Source: Monomorium pharaonis (lineage: Eukaryota; Arthropoda; Insecta; Hymenoptera; Formicidae). From it: DNA of 64,000 nucleotides. The position numbers and the translations under genes are program-made. Shown piece by piece: positions 35,600 to 47,480 of the stretch. Position 1 is the first letter of the stretch. Every line of letters begins with the position of its first letter. The stretch spans positions 3,952,501 to 4,016,500 of the forward strand of contig NC_050476.1 in assembly GCF_013373865.1 (NCBI RefSeq). Reading direction: 5' to 3'. The notes below the pieces were generated by a model. That model was not told the origin of the DNA. It worked only from the letters and a program-made list of their open reading frames with translations, and did not search any database.

Positions 35600-38500
35600 G
35601 TACGTCGAGAGCAGGATGAAAAGACGGAGAGGAGGGAAGGGAGAGAGACGTGGTCTCCTTTATTTAGCGGGGCCCGCTTTGTCGAACGTGTTCGCTCGAG
35701 TGCAGGTTTCTTCGTGTCTTTGTTAGCGAGGCGAGAAATTCTGCCTGTCCTCCACAATTACATACGCAGCTCGAGCGTGGCTGCGACATTCGTTCCATAG
35801 CTAAAGCAGCCTGCGGGCTCGTTCGAGCTCCGAGGTGTGATCTAGAGACCCAGCCCTGCACTACCTCGCAATTATCTTACGCAATCGCGCGCCCGTGTAC
35901 ATGTACGTGTGCGTGGAGTTCGTTATTTTGCAGTGCTCGAATGGGAGTGCAATTCCGAGGTGAGCTCGACGCATCGATGTGCACTCGAGTGTCACGTAAT
36001 CAAAAAAAGAGAGTTCGCATGTTTTTTTTTCTCTAAAATAAATCGCTTTTGTCAAACAATAAAATATGATCAATTTATATAATGAACATTTCTCGATCTT
36101 AGCTTTCTCTTAAATTACATTACATAGATAAACATTTTTCAGTTCTAATTATTGAGAGTTTATGACATGAATATAAATATGGACATGACCGTATTGTGAA
36201 TTAATAGATCTGCTTATTCATATGTTAAAAATCGTAAGAGAAAAAAACCATCATTTTTACCTTTTATCAAATCGTTACATAAAGCAATCGTATGTCAAAT
36301 CGTTATAAGCTGCGATAAAGTAGCCTTTCAGAAAGTGTGCTCGGTCGCGCGCGAATTTTTGCATTAGCCGTGTTGTGGTATTGAAAGTTTCACGCGCCCA
36401 TAAATTTTCCAATTTATCGGCGTCGTCATAAAGCCGTTTACATAATCACCTCGCGCGTGCAGCTCCTCGTGCGCGCGAAAAAAAAAAAAACGGGACCGAC
36501 TGGTCGGGATCTCGTGGAATTAACGATCGCTGCGAGTACTCATTTCTCTCCAGCCGTGGAAAAAGGCCAACTTTGGCCTGATTAGCTCAGAGCTGTCGTC
36601 ACGACGCAAGCCGGGCGCGTGGGTGCGTCCATATTTGCGCGGCGTTAATTTCGTGTAATTATAATTTCGTGTGAAGATCATACACCGGGCCGGAATGTCT
36701 TGCGGCGTGAGACCAGTCGGTCGCGCGCGGAGAAAAATTTCCCACCTGGCGGACGTGCGCCGTCCGTCGAGGCGTTAATTTGCAGCGGTAAGAAAAAGAA
36801 GTTCCCCGGGTGGAAGCACTCTCATCAGATCAAAAAAGAGGGAAAAGAAGAAAAATTTATTACGCCTCAAGAAGAGCCGGGCTGGCTCTTGTACACAGAT
36901 ATATAAAAGTGTACGAATTTTAAAAAAAGATTAGAAATGTAGATAATTAATCTTAGATATTACATTAATTAAATTTACGTCGATAACTTAATTTAGATAT
37001 AAATTAAGTTAAAGTATATTAAAGAATATATAGGTGTACAAGATATGTAACAAACAAATAATCGCAAACAAAGATAACAAGAAGGAGAATTAGAAAAATG
37101 ATTTGCGACGTATATTATTTTGCTTTACAGTTTATTTTCGTCCAGCGCGTTTTATGATATGTGGCAAACTCCAAAAGGATAAGTTATTTATCGTTTCGAC
37201 TGTGACAACATTACGAAATTATAGTAAGAGTGGACACAGCTCATTAAACATTTGTTAGAGCATCGAGAAAATCTCAGATCCTAAGTGACTTGGACATAGC
37301 GTTCATTATACCTTAACCAAGTCCCATAACATTTGAAAGTATTAAAGTTTAGCAAGCGTACACAGATGTAGTTGTAGGGGGATGTAAATCAAAACTTAAA
37401 CTTAATACCACGCCCGAGGGAGGGATTAGCTTTACGATGTTTTTCTCCGGGAGCATTGGCACGTACGGCCGCGGGAAATAAAGTTTTCCAGACGTTCGCG
37501 CAGTCACGCCAGCGGCAAAGTTCCCGGAGCAAAAAGTCGTCGACACTCTTTTCGGTTCGGCGTGGCGCGACGGCTTGCGGGAAAGTTTACGCGGAAAACG
37601 TGTAGGAAATTTCCTGTATAATGGTCGCGGAAAGGAAACTCGTTGAAATAGGTCAAAGCGGATTCAGCATGAACCCACCTGTTGCCCGTTCATCTTCTGG
37701 TATATCTATACAGCCGCGGCCCCACTGGAAGCGATGGAGGAGGTAAATGTTCGGAACGTGCGAGCAAGCCCTAGGACCCGTGCTTCGGATTGCCATCGAT
37801 CGAACTCTTTCGCTACAGGTGCACCTCCGTGCCTCGTTATCCGCTGTCGCGCGGACGCTCGAGGCTCGGAGCGCCGAAACGCCGAGTCGGAATTCGTCGA
37901 CGAAGGCAACTTTCCGCGCCGTCGAGCGTAACGAGAATCTTTTATTTTCACCGGTATTGATTAACCGTCACTGTGATTTACCTACTAAGATATGAGGTAC
38001 TACTTTGCGAGGGCACGTTCCTTTCTATGCTGTAGGACCGGTTGTAATATAGACGCTAAGGAACTGTTTAAGGCGCTAAGGCGAGTCAATCATTTCAGTG
38101 TATAAGACAGGCGAGAGGAATATCTGAGTGAACGTATCACGTAAGGCGGAAGTCGGTGAAATCAGGATTAAAGATATTGCGTGCCGATAGGTAGTCGGCC
38201 GAAATATAAAATGATCAACGTTGCGAGCGAGAAAGCAAGCAGCAGACCTGGGGAAAGTTGGGATTCTAAACTTTTTGCCGGATTGTCGGTGCATCGCAAG
38301 TTTTATCTGTTTTTTAATCGTATACCTCAGCTCTGATATTCTTTTTTTATATAAGAATTTAAAATAAAAATATTTTACTAGAATAAATTCCATTCTCTCT
38401 TTTAATGACTTCTAGAAATGTCTTATACCGTACGGTGTTCGCGGGTGCCGTATAAAAAAACGACGAGACGATGAATTATATTTAAAAATATTCCCTCTGA

Positions 38501-41500
38501 AAATTTCTTAAGTTCTCCCTCTTTATGGGATTCACAATTGTCAGATGAAATTTCATCCCTTCCGAGCTAATGAGAAAAACTCACGGCGCGTCTCGCGTTC
38601 CACGGAAGCTGATTCAACGCGGCCCGACGAAAGCGACGTCTCGGTATCTTAAACGCCGGAGTTCTCGCCGGGGAATCTTGGGGGAACGTTTCGCTATTAA
38701 CTTAACTCGAGAGTGCATTTCAATTCCACTGACCCCGCAGGATTCGCTCGGTCATACTTCCCTCCCCGTGGAAGTTTCCACGCGTGTATCCCTTCGCGTA
38801 CGGGAAGGCGCATTTGTTTCTCGATCGTCGATGTTGTATCATTCCGCTAATTATCGAGTAACTCTTTCCCTTCCTTTTATCCCATTCCGCTCCCTCGAGC
38901 CCAACGCACTACGCGCGCTGGCGTGTCTGAGCGGCGATCGATGTCCCATGAATCGTCCGTGGGGCCCTTATCGATCGCGTCGATCGTATCGTCGCGTCCT
39001 ATCGCGCTGAGATCGCGCATCTTCGAGAGGCGTAGCGCCGACAGGAAGAATGGATAGAGACAGCGATGGAGTTTAGTACCTCTCCGGCCTGTCGCTGGCG
39101 GGTAATTAAATCATGGGGTACAAGGGAGGGGGGAGAGGAGGGATCCGCGGCTTAACGACGTCGGCTCCTCAGATCCTCTCGCGACGGCGCTGACGTCTGT
39201 TGCTTGCTGCGCACCGGTACTATTCGAACATCACCACGTGGGTGTGACGACCTACCTTAAGTTCAGTTCGATCACGCGTGACACGTGCGTGCGAGCACGC
39301 GCGACTTAAATGGATTAATAGAGTGACCGCGACAAAAACCTGTGATACGAATTAATGAATGTTTTCCCGTGTGTCTGTCGGAAGCTTTGAGAAACGAATA
39401 AAAATAGACGCTGTATTCACGGATTATTGTCACGCATTATTTTTTTATGTAATTAAGAAATAAAAATATCACGAAATTTTAAGCATTTGTTAAATAATGA
39501 CTGATTACGAATATCGAACTTGTTATATTAATTTATCAGTAATTTATATTGCCCTTATTAAGTTTCTTCACGCTACTTCGTTCTTTAGTGAGTAATAAAG
39601 TAGCAAGCTTTTAACATTCTCTTTCTCAGGGAAAAGAAGTTCCACCGCGCTTTTAGACTGTTCATTATAATTTCTCGCTATTAACCAGCCGCGGTCGCAA
39701 TGACCACGCGAAAGGCACTTTTTCCTGCGTCCCGAAATCGCGGCGGGCAGGAAGCGAAGAAGAGCCCCATGGATAATTAGCGGTAATTAACGGCGGTGGC
39801 TCGGCCAAAACGACGGTTTTAATTACTTCGCGAAAGGCACCGGGGTTCGCGCGCGCCCGTTTTCTTTCTTTCCGCGGCTGACCCCGCGCCGATACGGTAA
39901 CGAGGAATTAAAGGACCGGCGCGGCGCGGTCCGACTTGATCTTTCGCGTATGCAATGACTTTCGACGTGTGGCGACCGAGGCCTCTCATTAATGGCGGCC
40001 GGCGTAATTTGCGTGGATGACTTCGGTTCTGCCTGATCTCGCGGCAACGGGATTTCTGACGCCTACGCTGCGCGCATCGGGTCACATGTGACGCACGATG
40101 ACCGATCATTAGTTCACGTCTGTCCGACAGCCTACACACACGATCCCTGTTCGACCCGCGGTCTTCCGATTCGAGGACACGGCGACCAATGTACGACAGC
40201 TCGCGGATGGAAACTAAAGTTGAAATTAAATTTAGCAAAATAATATATCGCGGAAAATTTCGATTAAAAAAAAAAACACAGTCAGTCTAGTCACTTGTCT
40301 CTGTTTCTTGATTCTTTTCTTTTACTCCGTTTTCATTCCTACCTTCTCCTACGAGACCGAGACCTAGATAAAAGACCGTGCAAGAAAGAGGATCAAAAGG
40401 AAGAAGATGTGTAGTCCGCGATATCGTAGTCAGAAAGATAATGTATGTAATACGTAAGATGCGCCCGTGGCATGGGCGCGATAAAGGAATGCATTTTTCA
40501 TCGCGACGATGTACAGTGGGGAGTTTTGCGAGGAGCCATTTGTCGAAGGAACGATTCTTCAACGGAACGAGAAATTCTCGCGGATTACCGGACGTCGACG
40601 TTCCATCACCGGCGGCTACGCGCCGATGATAAATCACCTCCCCGTAGCTAACTCGTTCACGAAATTCGCGCGACGGATACACGCGTGCGCGTGCGAGAGA
40701 GAGAGAGAGGGGCGACGACGGAGAGGATTGAGGCGGCTCGGGCCGGGACTTTAATACCGTTAGTATAACGAGAGGCACCGGTTATCAGCGTGCGATCGGC
40801 CAATACTGCCGGGGAATAAATGAAGAGGCGCAGATCCGAGGCGAAATCATTACAGTAACGAGACATTAAGCAGATAAGAGAGACGCGCCGGCCCTCAGCC
40901 GGTATCTATCGCGCGTGTGTGTTGCCGGGCCCCGCATCGTATGAGCTCGTAACTTACAACCGGGGCGGCGCGTACGTACGTACGTGTGTGCCGGAATGGA
41001 ATTTTCGTTATTAAAAATATGGTTCTCCCCTCGGCCGGGCGAAGCGCGGGTAAAATTGTTCGTTAAGACGTAACGGCAGCTCTCTTTCTCTCGGCTGCTC
41101 GGCGGACGATCCATCTTTTCTGTCGTCCGATCGCGACGCTACTTCGACGCATTCGGCCGCGAATTACTCCGCTATTAAACTAATAGCGTAACGTATTAGC
41201 GTGCCGTTAGATCCGCGTTACTAGGCGCTGGACGATCGCGTTCGCGCCTGACGGTTCAGAGAGCGACAGGGCTGCTGCGGCATGAAGGAGATGCTTGCGA
41301 TGCCAAGTCAGAAAGGCTGACTGATCGGGTTTCTTACTGTAGATAATGCACGCAGATATTACATGGCGAAGTAAACTCTGTGATTAGCGAGAGTAATTAT
41401 CGAGCGTTTCGCTACTCATCGTGACCTGTTGTAAATCATTTCATCACGCGCTGTTATTAGCGCCCGGTTTATTAACGCAATTCTAGTTCTATATATTAAT

Positions 41501-42779
41501 TAACGGCCGATCGAAAAATTATCGCGGAAAATAAATTAGATTTCCATCGGGTGTGCTACTAGAAATGCGCGTTTCTAATAATACGTCGACGATGATCGTT
41601 CCAAGTACGGATTACATTGAATTTTCATTGACGGCATTAATAGCATGGTTAATGACACTAACGGCCTTTCACCGGTGTTATTTCGTTATTATATCCTTTT
41701 CAACATCGGCACTTTACCCTGCTATCCGATCTTACATTAAGATAATAATCCTCTCATTATTCAGAGACTTATTTCTCATTTTGTAGCTCCTTCCATTAGA
41801 TACTTGCTACGCAAATATTGGCGAACGCGTTGGCTGTTTGTTACAAAGGCTCACTCAACGCGAAGAAGGTAATTATTAACAGATGTTATCGACGCCGGGG
41901 AGGTATCGATCACGGGTCAACGGTACCGCTGATTCCCGACAATCGCTTCCCGATCCGAAGAGTTTTCGATGCTGGGGGAGACACACTCGTGCTGGCTTAT
42001 CAGAGATTTACAGAAGTATTTTAAGAGCGGCGACGTGGGGGGAGGGAGGGCCACGGAAAGGGCTGCGGAAAGAGCGGAAGGGGTCAGGCAGGTGATCTTG
42101 TTTGCTAATGGCGTACTCGTGTTCGAATGTAGTTGCCCCGCTATGTCCATACGTCTTCTGATTAAGATTAAAGAAACCGCGTATCTCGCCGAGCCGCGCG
42201 CTTAATGTATTCACGCGCCCATGTAAAAGTTAAGAGTCGCCCCGGTGCGCACGATAGACCGCACGAAACCCTTTTCCGTCCGTCGACGCTGTATATTGAT
42301 CGGGGCCGCGCAGCACGCCGAGCGACCGCTGAAGGCGAAGTCGTTGTCCCGCTTTTCGCGTAATTGCGATCTATGTTGCAGTCGGCGCGCCCGCTTTCAT
42401 TAAGATTGTGGCGCTCCGGGCGTAATTGGCGGCGATCACGACGAAGAATAATTAATTCGTTCATGCGCGGAGCGCGTGCTGTGCGCCGGGGCCTCTTCAT
42501 TGTCAGGTAATACGTGCACTTAGGGCGAGTGAAACCAACGCGCTTCTTCCCTCGAAGCGGAGGAGGGGAAGAAGCCCTAGGATACGAGTATCGTTGTCTC
42601 TTTTACCGTTGGACGCGGTATCGATGGCGTGGATAACGATCTTTCGCCAAACGTGCGATTCGTCTCCACGTTTGATTAAAACGTCGAAATCGTCTTCCAA
42701 CGTAAAATTGTATCACGATTCGATTAAATTCTCGAAATATAAGTCTAAATCTCAATTTATTTTTACCACACATTTGTTT
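35600..42779. other. noncoding stretch, no gene recognised
   Basis: CpG-rich sequence with AT islands at 36020-36300, 36910-37080, 38330-38400 and 39430-39560. Frames up to 163 codons (minus, 40287-40778) lack protein-like motifs and overlap frames on the other strand. Small items: GTACGTACGTACG at 40975, repeated GGCGCTAAGG near 38070, and TATAAAAAAA at 38451 without initiator. TCATTGTCAG followed by GTAATACG (42496-42513) is a plus-strand acceptor/donor juxtaposition with a moderate pyrimidine tract. Confidence 0.5.
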
Positions 42780-43435
42780 TTACACGCCCGGAGGACTCGG
42801 TCGTTGCCCGATTACGTTTATGCTTGCTGGATTTAAATATTCTCCTTCAATTCTTATTTTAATGTTACTAAAAATAAAATCTTTTACAATAGGAAGAGCT
42901 TTGTATTTTTGAGCTTTTATTTTTTTGAATTTCAAAAGGGATTCTTTATTTATGATTTTTCGTAATCCAGTAAGTTTATCAATTCCTATATTTATCTTAA
43001 TTTATAGTCTTTTTTACGAAAAGTACTTATGATCTAATTTTTGGTTCAATATTGGGATTTTTCCTATGTTTTATTTTTCCATCAGTTTTGATATGATTGA
43101 TGCGAGATCTTCGTCTCCAAATGTCTTTCTCTGCATTGATTTAGTTTCAAGGAGTTTATTAATATCTAGATCGAGTTCTTGTGCACTAAGTTTAGCATAG
43201 TTTAGTTATCCTCTCTTTATAGATATCACGATTATCAATTGCCTTCGTTTTCTCAACAATGCCTGGTAATGTAGGCATTTTTGGAGTGACTGTGTTTTTA
43301 TATAAGGCCAAAGGGCCCCATCTTTGTCCTTTTTTACTTTAATAACTTTCAAGAATCTCGCGATTTCTTCTAAAACTACGATTTTGAAAACGCATGTCTC
43401 GCTGCTAGCGTTCGCGCTTTCAGTCCGCATAACTT
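42780..43435 (-). pseudogene. eroded lysine-rich coding relic, family unknown
   Basis: Reading the minus strand, successive segments look coding in shifting frames. First comes VVLEEIARFLKVIK (43206-43430). From about 43320 to 43192 another frame reads WGPLALYKNTVTPKMPTLPG followed by IVEKTKAIDNRDIYKERITK. The frame then returns with AKLSAQELDLDINKLLETKS and ends in a stop at 43071. From about 42995 a frame of more than 60 codons reads LTGLRKIINKESLLKFKKIK, ALPIVKDFIFSNI and RIEGEYLNPASIN, ending at 42780. At least two frameshifts and one or more stops separate the pieces. A GATAAATATAG before GAATTGATAAA (42982) could also be a splice acceptor, so part may be an exon boundary rather than decay. 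I do not recognise the protein. Confidence 0.4.
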
Positions 43436-44660
43436 ATTCCTTTTACTCGCGGTATCCTTTGCTGCGTAATGTTTGTACCTGATGTAGTTACTTACAATCG
43501 GTGCTGCAACCGGCGGGATTTACGAGCACAAAGTCTGCCGCGTAGTCGATCGCATTACATTACTGGTAGTCATTTACTGCACTCCCTTCAAAGGAAAACT
43601 TTCTCTCGTGTCGCGCGACGACGAATGGGACGCCTTATATTTATTGACGGTAAATCCAAACTTAAATGCAATGTAAACTTTAGCAGGTGTTCATCGAAGC
43701 GACTTCATTTCCCACGAGCCGAACGCGCATTGCGATGGTTAACGGCCGTTTCAAACAAATAATTTTACTTTTAAGTGCTCACGTGTTTTCTGTGTCCGTA
43801 AAAAAAAAACTTGATTTGTAATTAGAAATTATATTGAGTTCCAAAACAAATTACGATTTGAATTTGTCTGAATAACTAAAATTGATGTTTTGCTATTATT
43901 GTTAAAAGTTGATCACATTAGAAAGGTTATATAAATCTTCTATAATAAATTGGTAAGATTTCTTTTCAAGGAATTAAATATTCCATCGACTTAATTCGCG
44001 CAGGAAATAGATGGCATCGTCTATACCTTCGTCGATGGCCGCATCCGCTCGGGGCAAATTTTTCTTCCTTCATTCTAGTCTAGCAGTTGAATGCGTGCCG
44101 GGCCGAATTTTGACGAGGTCGTGATATATATTCGGAGTCGACATAGGGCACATCGTTACAGAAACGCACAATCCTGACCCGGGGGAGTATCACAAGTAGA
44201 TGCTGATGAATGACGCCACGCATTAGCGCGCGCGGTCGTCGGGTCCGGAAATTAGGACAATGGGAGAGAGGTACCGGTCGTGGCCCGGGGCCATATCCTC
44301 GATATGACGATTAGCGTGCACGAACGCGCGAATGTCGAGCGGTACACGGATCTTCTTCTCGCGAATAGGAAACCAGAGAGGACAAGGCAACCTTTCTTTC
44401 AGTCCCGGCGATACCGTTGCTCACGAGAGCACGCTGTCGTCAATACCACTCTGTTCGCTAGCTTCTCCTTACATCGGTCAATCGACGTTGTATGTATATA
44501 CGCAAATGTAAAACGAGCTCGAAACAGCAGACGGGAAGAAAGATGGAGAGCGAGAGAAAAGGAGAGGAGGTCTGACCGACGCTTGATTTTTAGCCCGCAT
44601 CCTTAACGGAACAACCACGTTCCGCGATAAATCTCTCCGGAACTCCGAGAGCTGCCCGAG

Positions 44661-44664
<4 letters not shown>
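43436..44664. other. noncoding stretch, no gene recognised
   Basis: AT-rich at 43790-43990, CpG-rich afterwards. Frames of about 100 codons at 43469-43762 and 44280-44606 have no recognisable motif. Confidence 0.5.

Positions 44665-44713
<49 letters not shown>
44665..44713 (+). repeat. (AG)n microsatellite, 49 bp
   Basis: About 24 uninterrupted AG units. Confidence 0.98.
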
Positions 44714-44715
<2 letters not shown>

Positions 44716-45170
44716 GACTCGTCTTTCGAAAATCATCCTCGTGCCACTGTAATAAATTGAGGCGGATCGGGAAAGGGAGAGGAGAGATGAGTCCGAGCTT
44801 CGGTCTTTCATTTTACCCGTTTCTCCGTTTACACCGGAAGAAAATGGGCGTACACCGTCATTCTTCTCTCCATCGCGAGTGTTTTGTGGCTCCGTCGTAT
44901 TCGCAATAATTTTTGCTTGTATGGCGAAGGCCCGCGATCGAAACGTTAATTCAAAGCCTGAATACGAGTTACGAGTTAGGCGTGAAATTCAAACCGGCGC
45001 GCTGTAGCACTTTTCCCCTCCAATATAGCGAGATATTCAAAGAATCTTTCCATCATAAAATTTATATCGCGACACGAGTACGATCAAGTTAATGGCACGA
45101 GGCGAACGAGATCGAATACGGCGACCAATAAGATTTCCATAAAAGAATTTCAGGATTATAACAGAGACAA
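44714..45170. other. noncoding stretch, nothing recognised
   Basis: No coding or repeat structure seen between the AG repeat and the transposon. Confidence 0.5.
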
Positions 45171-45703
45171 GGTGTCCAGCGGCCATGGAAATCTAAAAAA
45201 CCGGAAATTATCGGGATTTTATAAATCTGGGAATATTAAGGAAAAGTCATGGATTTTTACAATTTTTACAATTTTTCTAGAATGTTTCATAATTATTATA
45301 GGTGTGTTCAGTAATTCATAATTTTAACATCGTATTATTTTACTTTATTGTTTTCGATAGAGACAAAAACGAAATGAATAAATTAACATTTTATTTTAAA
45401 TATATGCATTGTTTAGTTCTAAGTGTGTCGTTTGCTAGTCTTTTTAAATAGTCAAGCTTGTATAAGGAGTCCGTAAATTGTTTTTTGGATAAAATTTCTA
45501 GTGCCGAAGTATTAAATATGTTTATTAAATATGTTAATATATTGAAGAAACCATTTTGAGTTAAGCAAATTAATTAACTTGTGCTTTATGAATAATTATG
45601 CTTTAAAAAATAGATACTAATGAGTCCGGGAAAAATTAATTCTAGATTCTGGAAAATGCAGGGAAAAGTCAGGAAATTTTTTTTGCTAACTATGCTGGAC
45701 ACT
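45171..45703. mobile_element. non-autonomous DNA transposon relic (~0.53 kb)
   Basis: The segment starts with GGTGTCCAGC (45171-45180) and ends with GCTGGACACT (45694-45703), a 10-bp terminal inverted repeat with one difference. The subterminal parts carry repeated GGGAA/AAACCGG-type motifs in mirror orientation: ACCGGAAATTATCGGGATTT on the left; AGTCCGGGAAAAATT, GCAGGGAAAAGTCAGG on the right. The interior is AT-rich and noncoding. GTGTCCAGC ends with subterminal CCGGGAA repeats recur in many animal genomes, as I recall. I could not define a clean target-site duplication, so the superfamily is left open. Confidence 0.6.
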
Positions 45704-46907
45704 CTGAGAGATATCACCCTTTACGTACGCTGATAAATTTGTCACTTGTCGCGCGTCCGATCATAACCCGTGCCCGTGCGCGCGTTTCACGTGTTTTTAA
45801 CCCGTTTGCCGAGCGTATGACAGTAATACCTATTTCATGAAATGTAATAACGATACGGCATTTAGGTGGGAGCCACCGGCGTCGATGTATGAATGATGGC
45901 GCGGATAGAGATCGCGCGCGGCACACCATTGGATTAAATCGAAAATTGGCTCCCGTGTTGATTGCGCTCGCCAATTCTGCCAGTTTGGATACAACAGATA
46001 CAGATAAAGCCCTTTTTCGCGGTTCGAATTTAAATTAGCCAGTGAGGAGGGGAGGGGGGGGGTTACATTCAATGGAGCACGCATTATGTCCGACATCGCG
46101 GTGTCCCGTAATCCGCCGCGCTAATCGTCGCTCGGACACATAAACGCGCACAATGGTCGGATCATTAATTCGCGCTTAATGATTGGCATTGACGAGCGTT
46201 TATTCCGCGCCGAGTCAGATTGGCGTTGCTGCAATTCCGCTCGTAGAATCCACAGCGCTTTAAGAGTGACGCTTGTAACGAGCCAAAAACATGGGCTGAT
46301 ACAAATTCATAAGCGGGCAGGACGACCGCATATACCCTTCAATCGTTATGGTTACGCGGATCGGATACCGCCATTGCGAACAATGGCAAATCTGGTAATA
46401 ATCCTGCGTGCGTGTACGATCGCGAATATTGTGCGCATTCTCCACAGCATGCACAGTTTAACGCTAGTGTCGGTTCCGAGCATGAAGTGAAATTGAATCT
46501 TTTGCCGGGCAATTTAATGTCCTCCCATCTGATTTACGAAAATTGCGTTCCGCGCCGCCGCGTGAATTATTAAAAATTTACGAAACGTTTGATGCGAGGT
46601 GAACCGATACGCGCGACGTCCGAAAATTCATTTCTGCGAAGAAACTGGGCCGTAGTGAAAAATGCCAGAGGAGCGGTATGACCGCGTATGGCGATCGTTA
46701 CTCAACGGAGCGTTAAGTTTAAGAGCGTTCGTGCGCGAACGCAGTATACTCGCGAGAGTTATGGTTTACCTGGTGCAAGATCTCGAAATTCCTCGTCGAG
46801 GACACGGAAGCGACCTCAGCGGCAACTGGCCCGGTCGCATACTATTACCCCAATGGTCTCGTCATCCTTTTAATAGTTTTATCAGTGTTTTTTGCTTCTT
46901 ATTCTGG
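45704..46907. other. noncoding stretch, no gene recognised
   Basis: Includes the nine-base G run at 46054-46062. Frames of up to 103 codons are motif-free. Confidence 0.5.
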
Positions 46908-46997
46908 CTGCGTTCCGATATTCACTGCCAGTACTAGAAAATCTATAGTTTATATCACTGTAGATTTTCAGTACTGACAGTAAGTATCGGAACGCAG
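46908..46997. mobile_element. 90-bp foldback element (MITE-like or hairpin locus)
   Basis: The left arm 46908-46945 begins CTGCGTTCCGATA. The right arm 46961-46997 is its reverse complement with about four differences, around a 15-nt loop (46946-46960). The terminal 13 bp are identical. An RNA copy would fold into one long hairpin of pre-miRNA-like length. No flanking duplication is evident. A mobile-element origin is likely from the arm length but not proven. Confidence 0.75.
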
Positions 46998-47246
46998 TTT
47001 TTGAGTCAGAGCTTACTTTAATAATATTATTTCTCACGAAGGTACGGTTTGTAGAGCATTTTTCTTTTTTGTGTTCTAGAAAGAGTATTTGAAATTCGCC
47101 CTCGTAATTGTGGCACACAGACTGCGATGAAGATGACGTAGGTGATATTGAGATAGTGTCGTGGAATCGGGCTGGATCCGATGAAGATGATGGTGACAGT
47201 GCTCGCGGTGAAGACGGCGGAGATGACAATATGCACCCAGAAAAAA
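46998..47246. other. noncoding stretch with acidic/Ser-rich chance frames
   Basis: GAT/GAC-rich sequence (47120-47230) reads as an acidic peptide on plus and as Ser-rich or hydrophobic peptides on minus. A splice-like pair on plus (TTCTAG ending at 47079, GTTAGT at about 47249) encloses it, but every frame between them contains a stop. Confidence 0.5.
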
Positions 47247-47480
47247 AGGTTAGTCAAATTAACCGAATTTTTATTGAATCTCGGCTTACTAAATGCTTCT
47301 TTAATTCAAAGAAATGATTTCTTTATTTTAACCAAATCTTTCGTTTGATTGAGACTGACTCTAAGAGAATGCATATGTTTGAATAAAAAAAAATTTTCTT
47401 TAAGTGAAACTATTTTACTTAACACAACGAAAGTATATCTTTTACAATTAACCAAATTTTTTCTTTGGGTAAAAACAGAA
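47247..47480. repeat. three related TTAACCAAAT modules
   Basis: AATTAACCGAATTTTT (47257), TTTTAACCAAATCTTT (about 47326) and AATTAACCAAATTTTTTCTT (about 47447) recur in an AT-rich stretch. GGTTAGTCAAATTAACC at 47248 is a small inverted repeat. This may be a degenerate repeat array or a TE remnant. Confidence 0.4.

Noticed and set aside
39819..40778. Overlapping 139- and 163-codon minus frames
   Set aside because: Arg/Ser-rich readouts of CpG-rich sequence with equally long frames on other strands and no motif.
46882..47229. 115-codon minus frame
   Set aside because: Its C-terminal part runs straight through the 46908-46997 foldback element and its N-terminal part is a Ser-rich readout of GAT/GAC-rich DNA.
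47080..47248. Apparent acidic exon between TTCTAG and GTTAGT
   Set aside because: All three frames across the full interval contain a stop codon, and the acidic frame has a TAA at 47105-47107.
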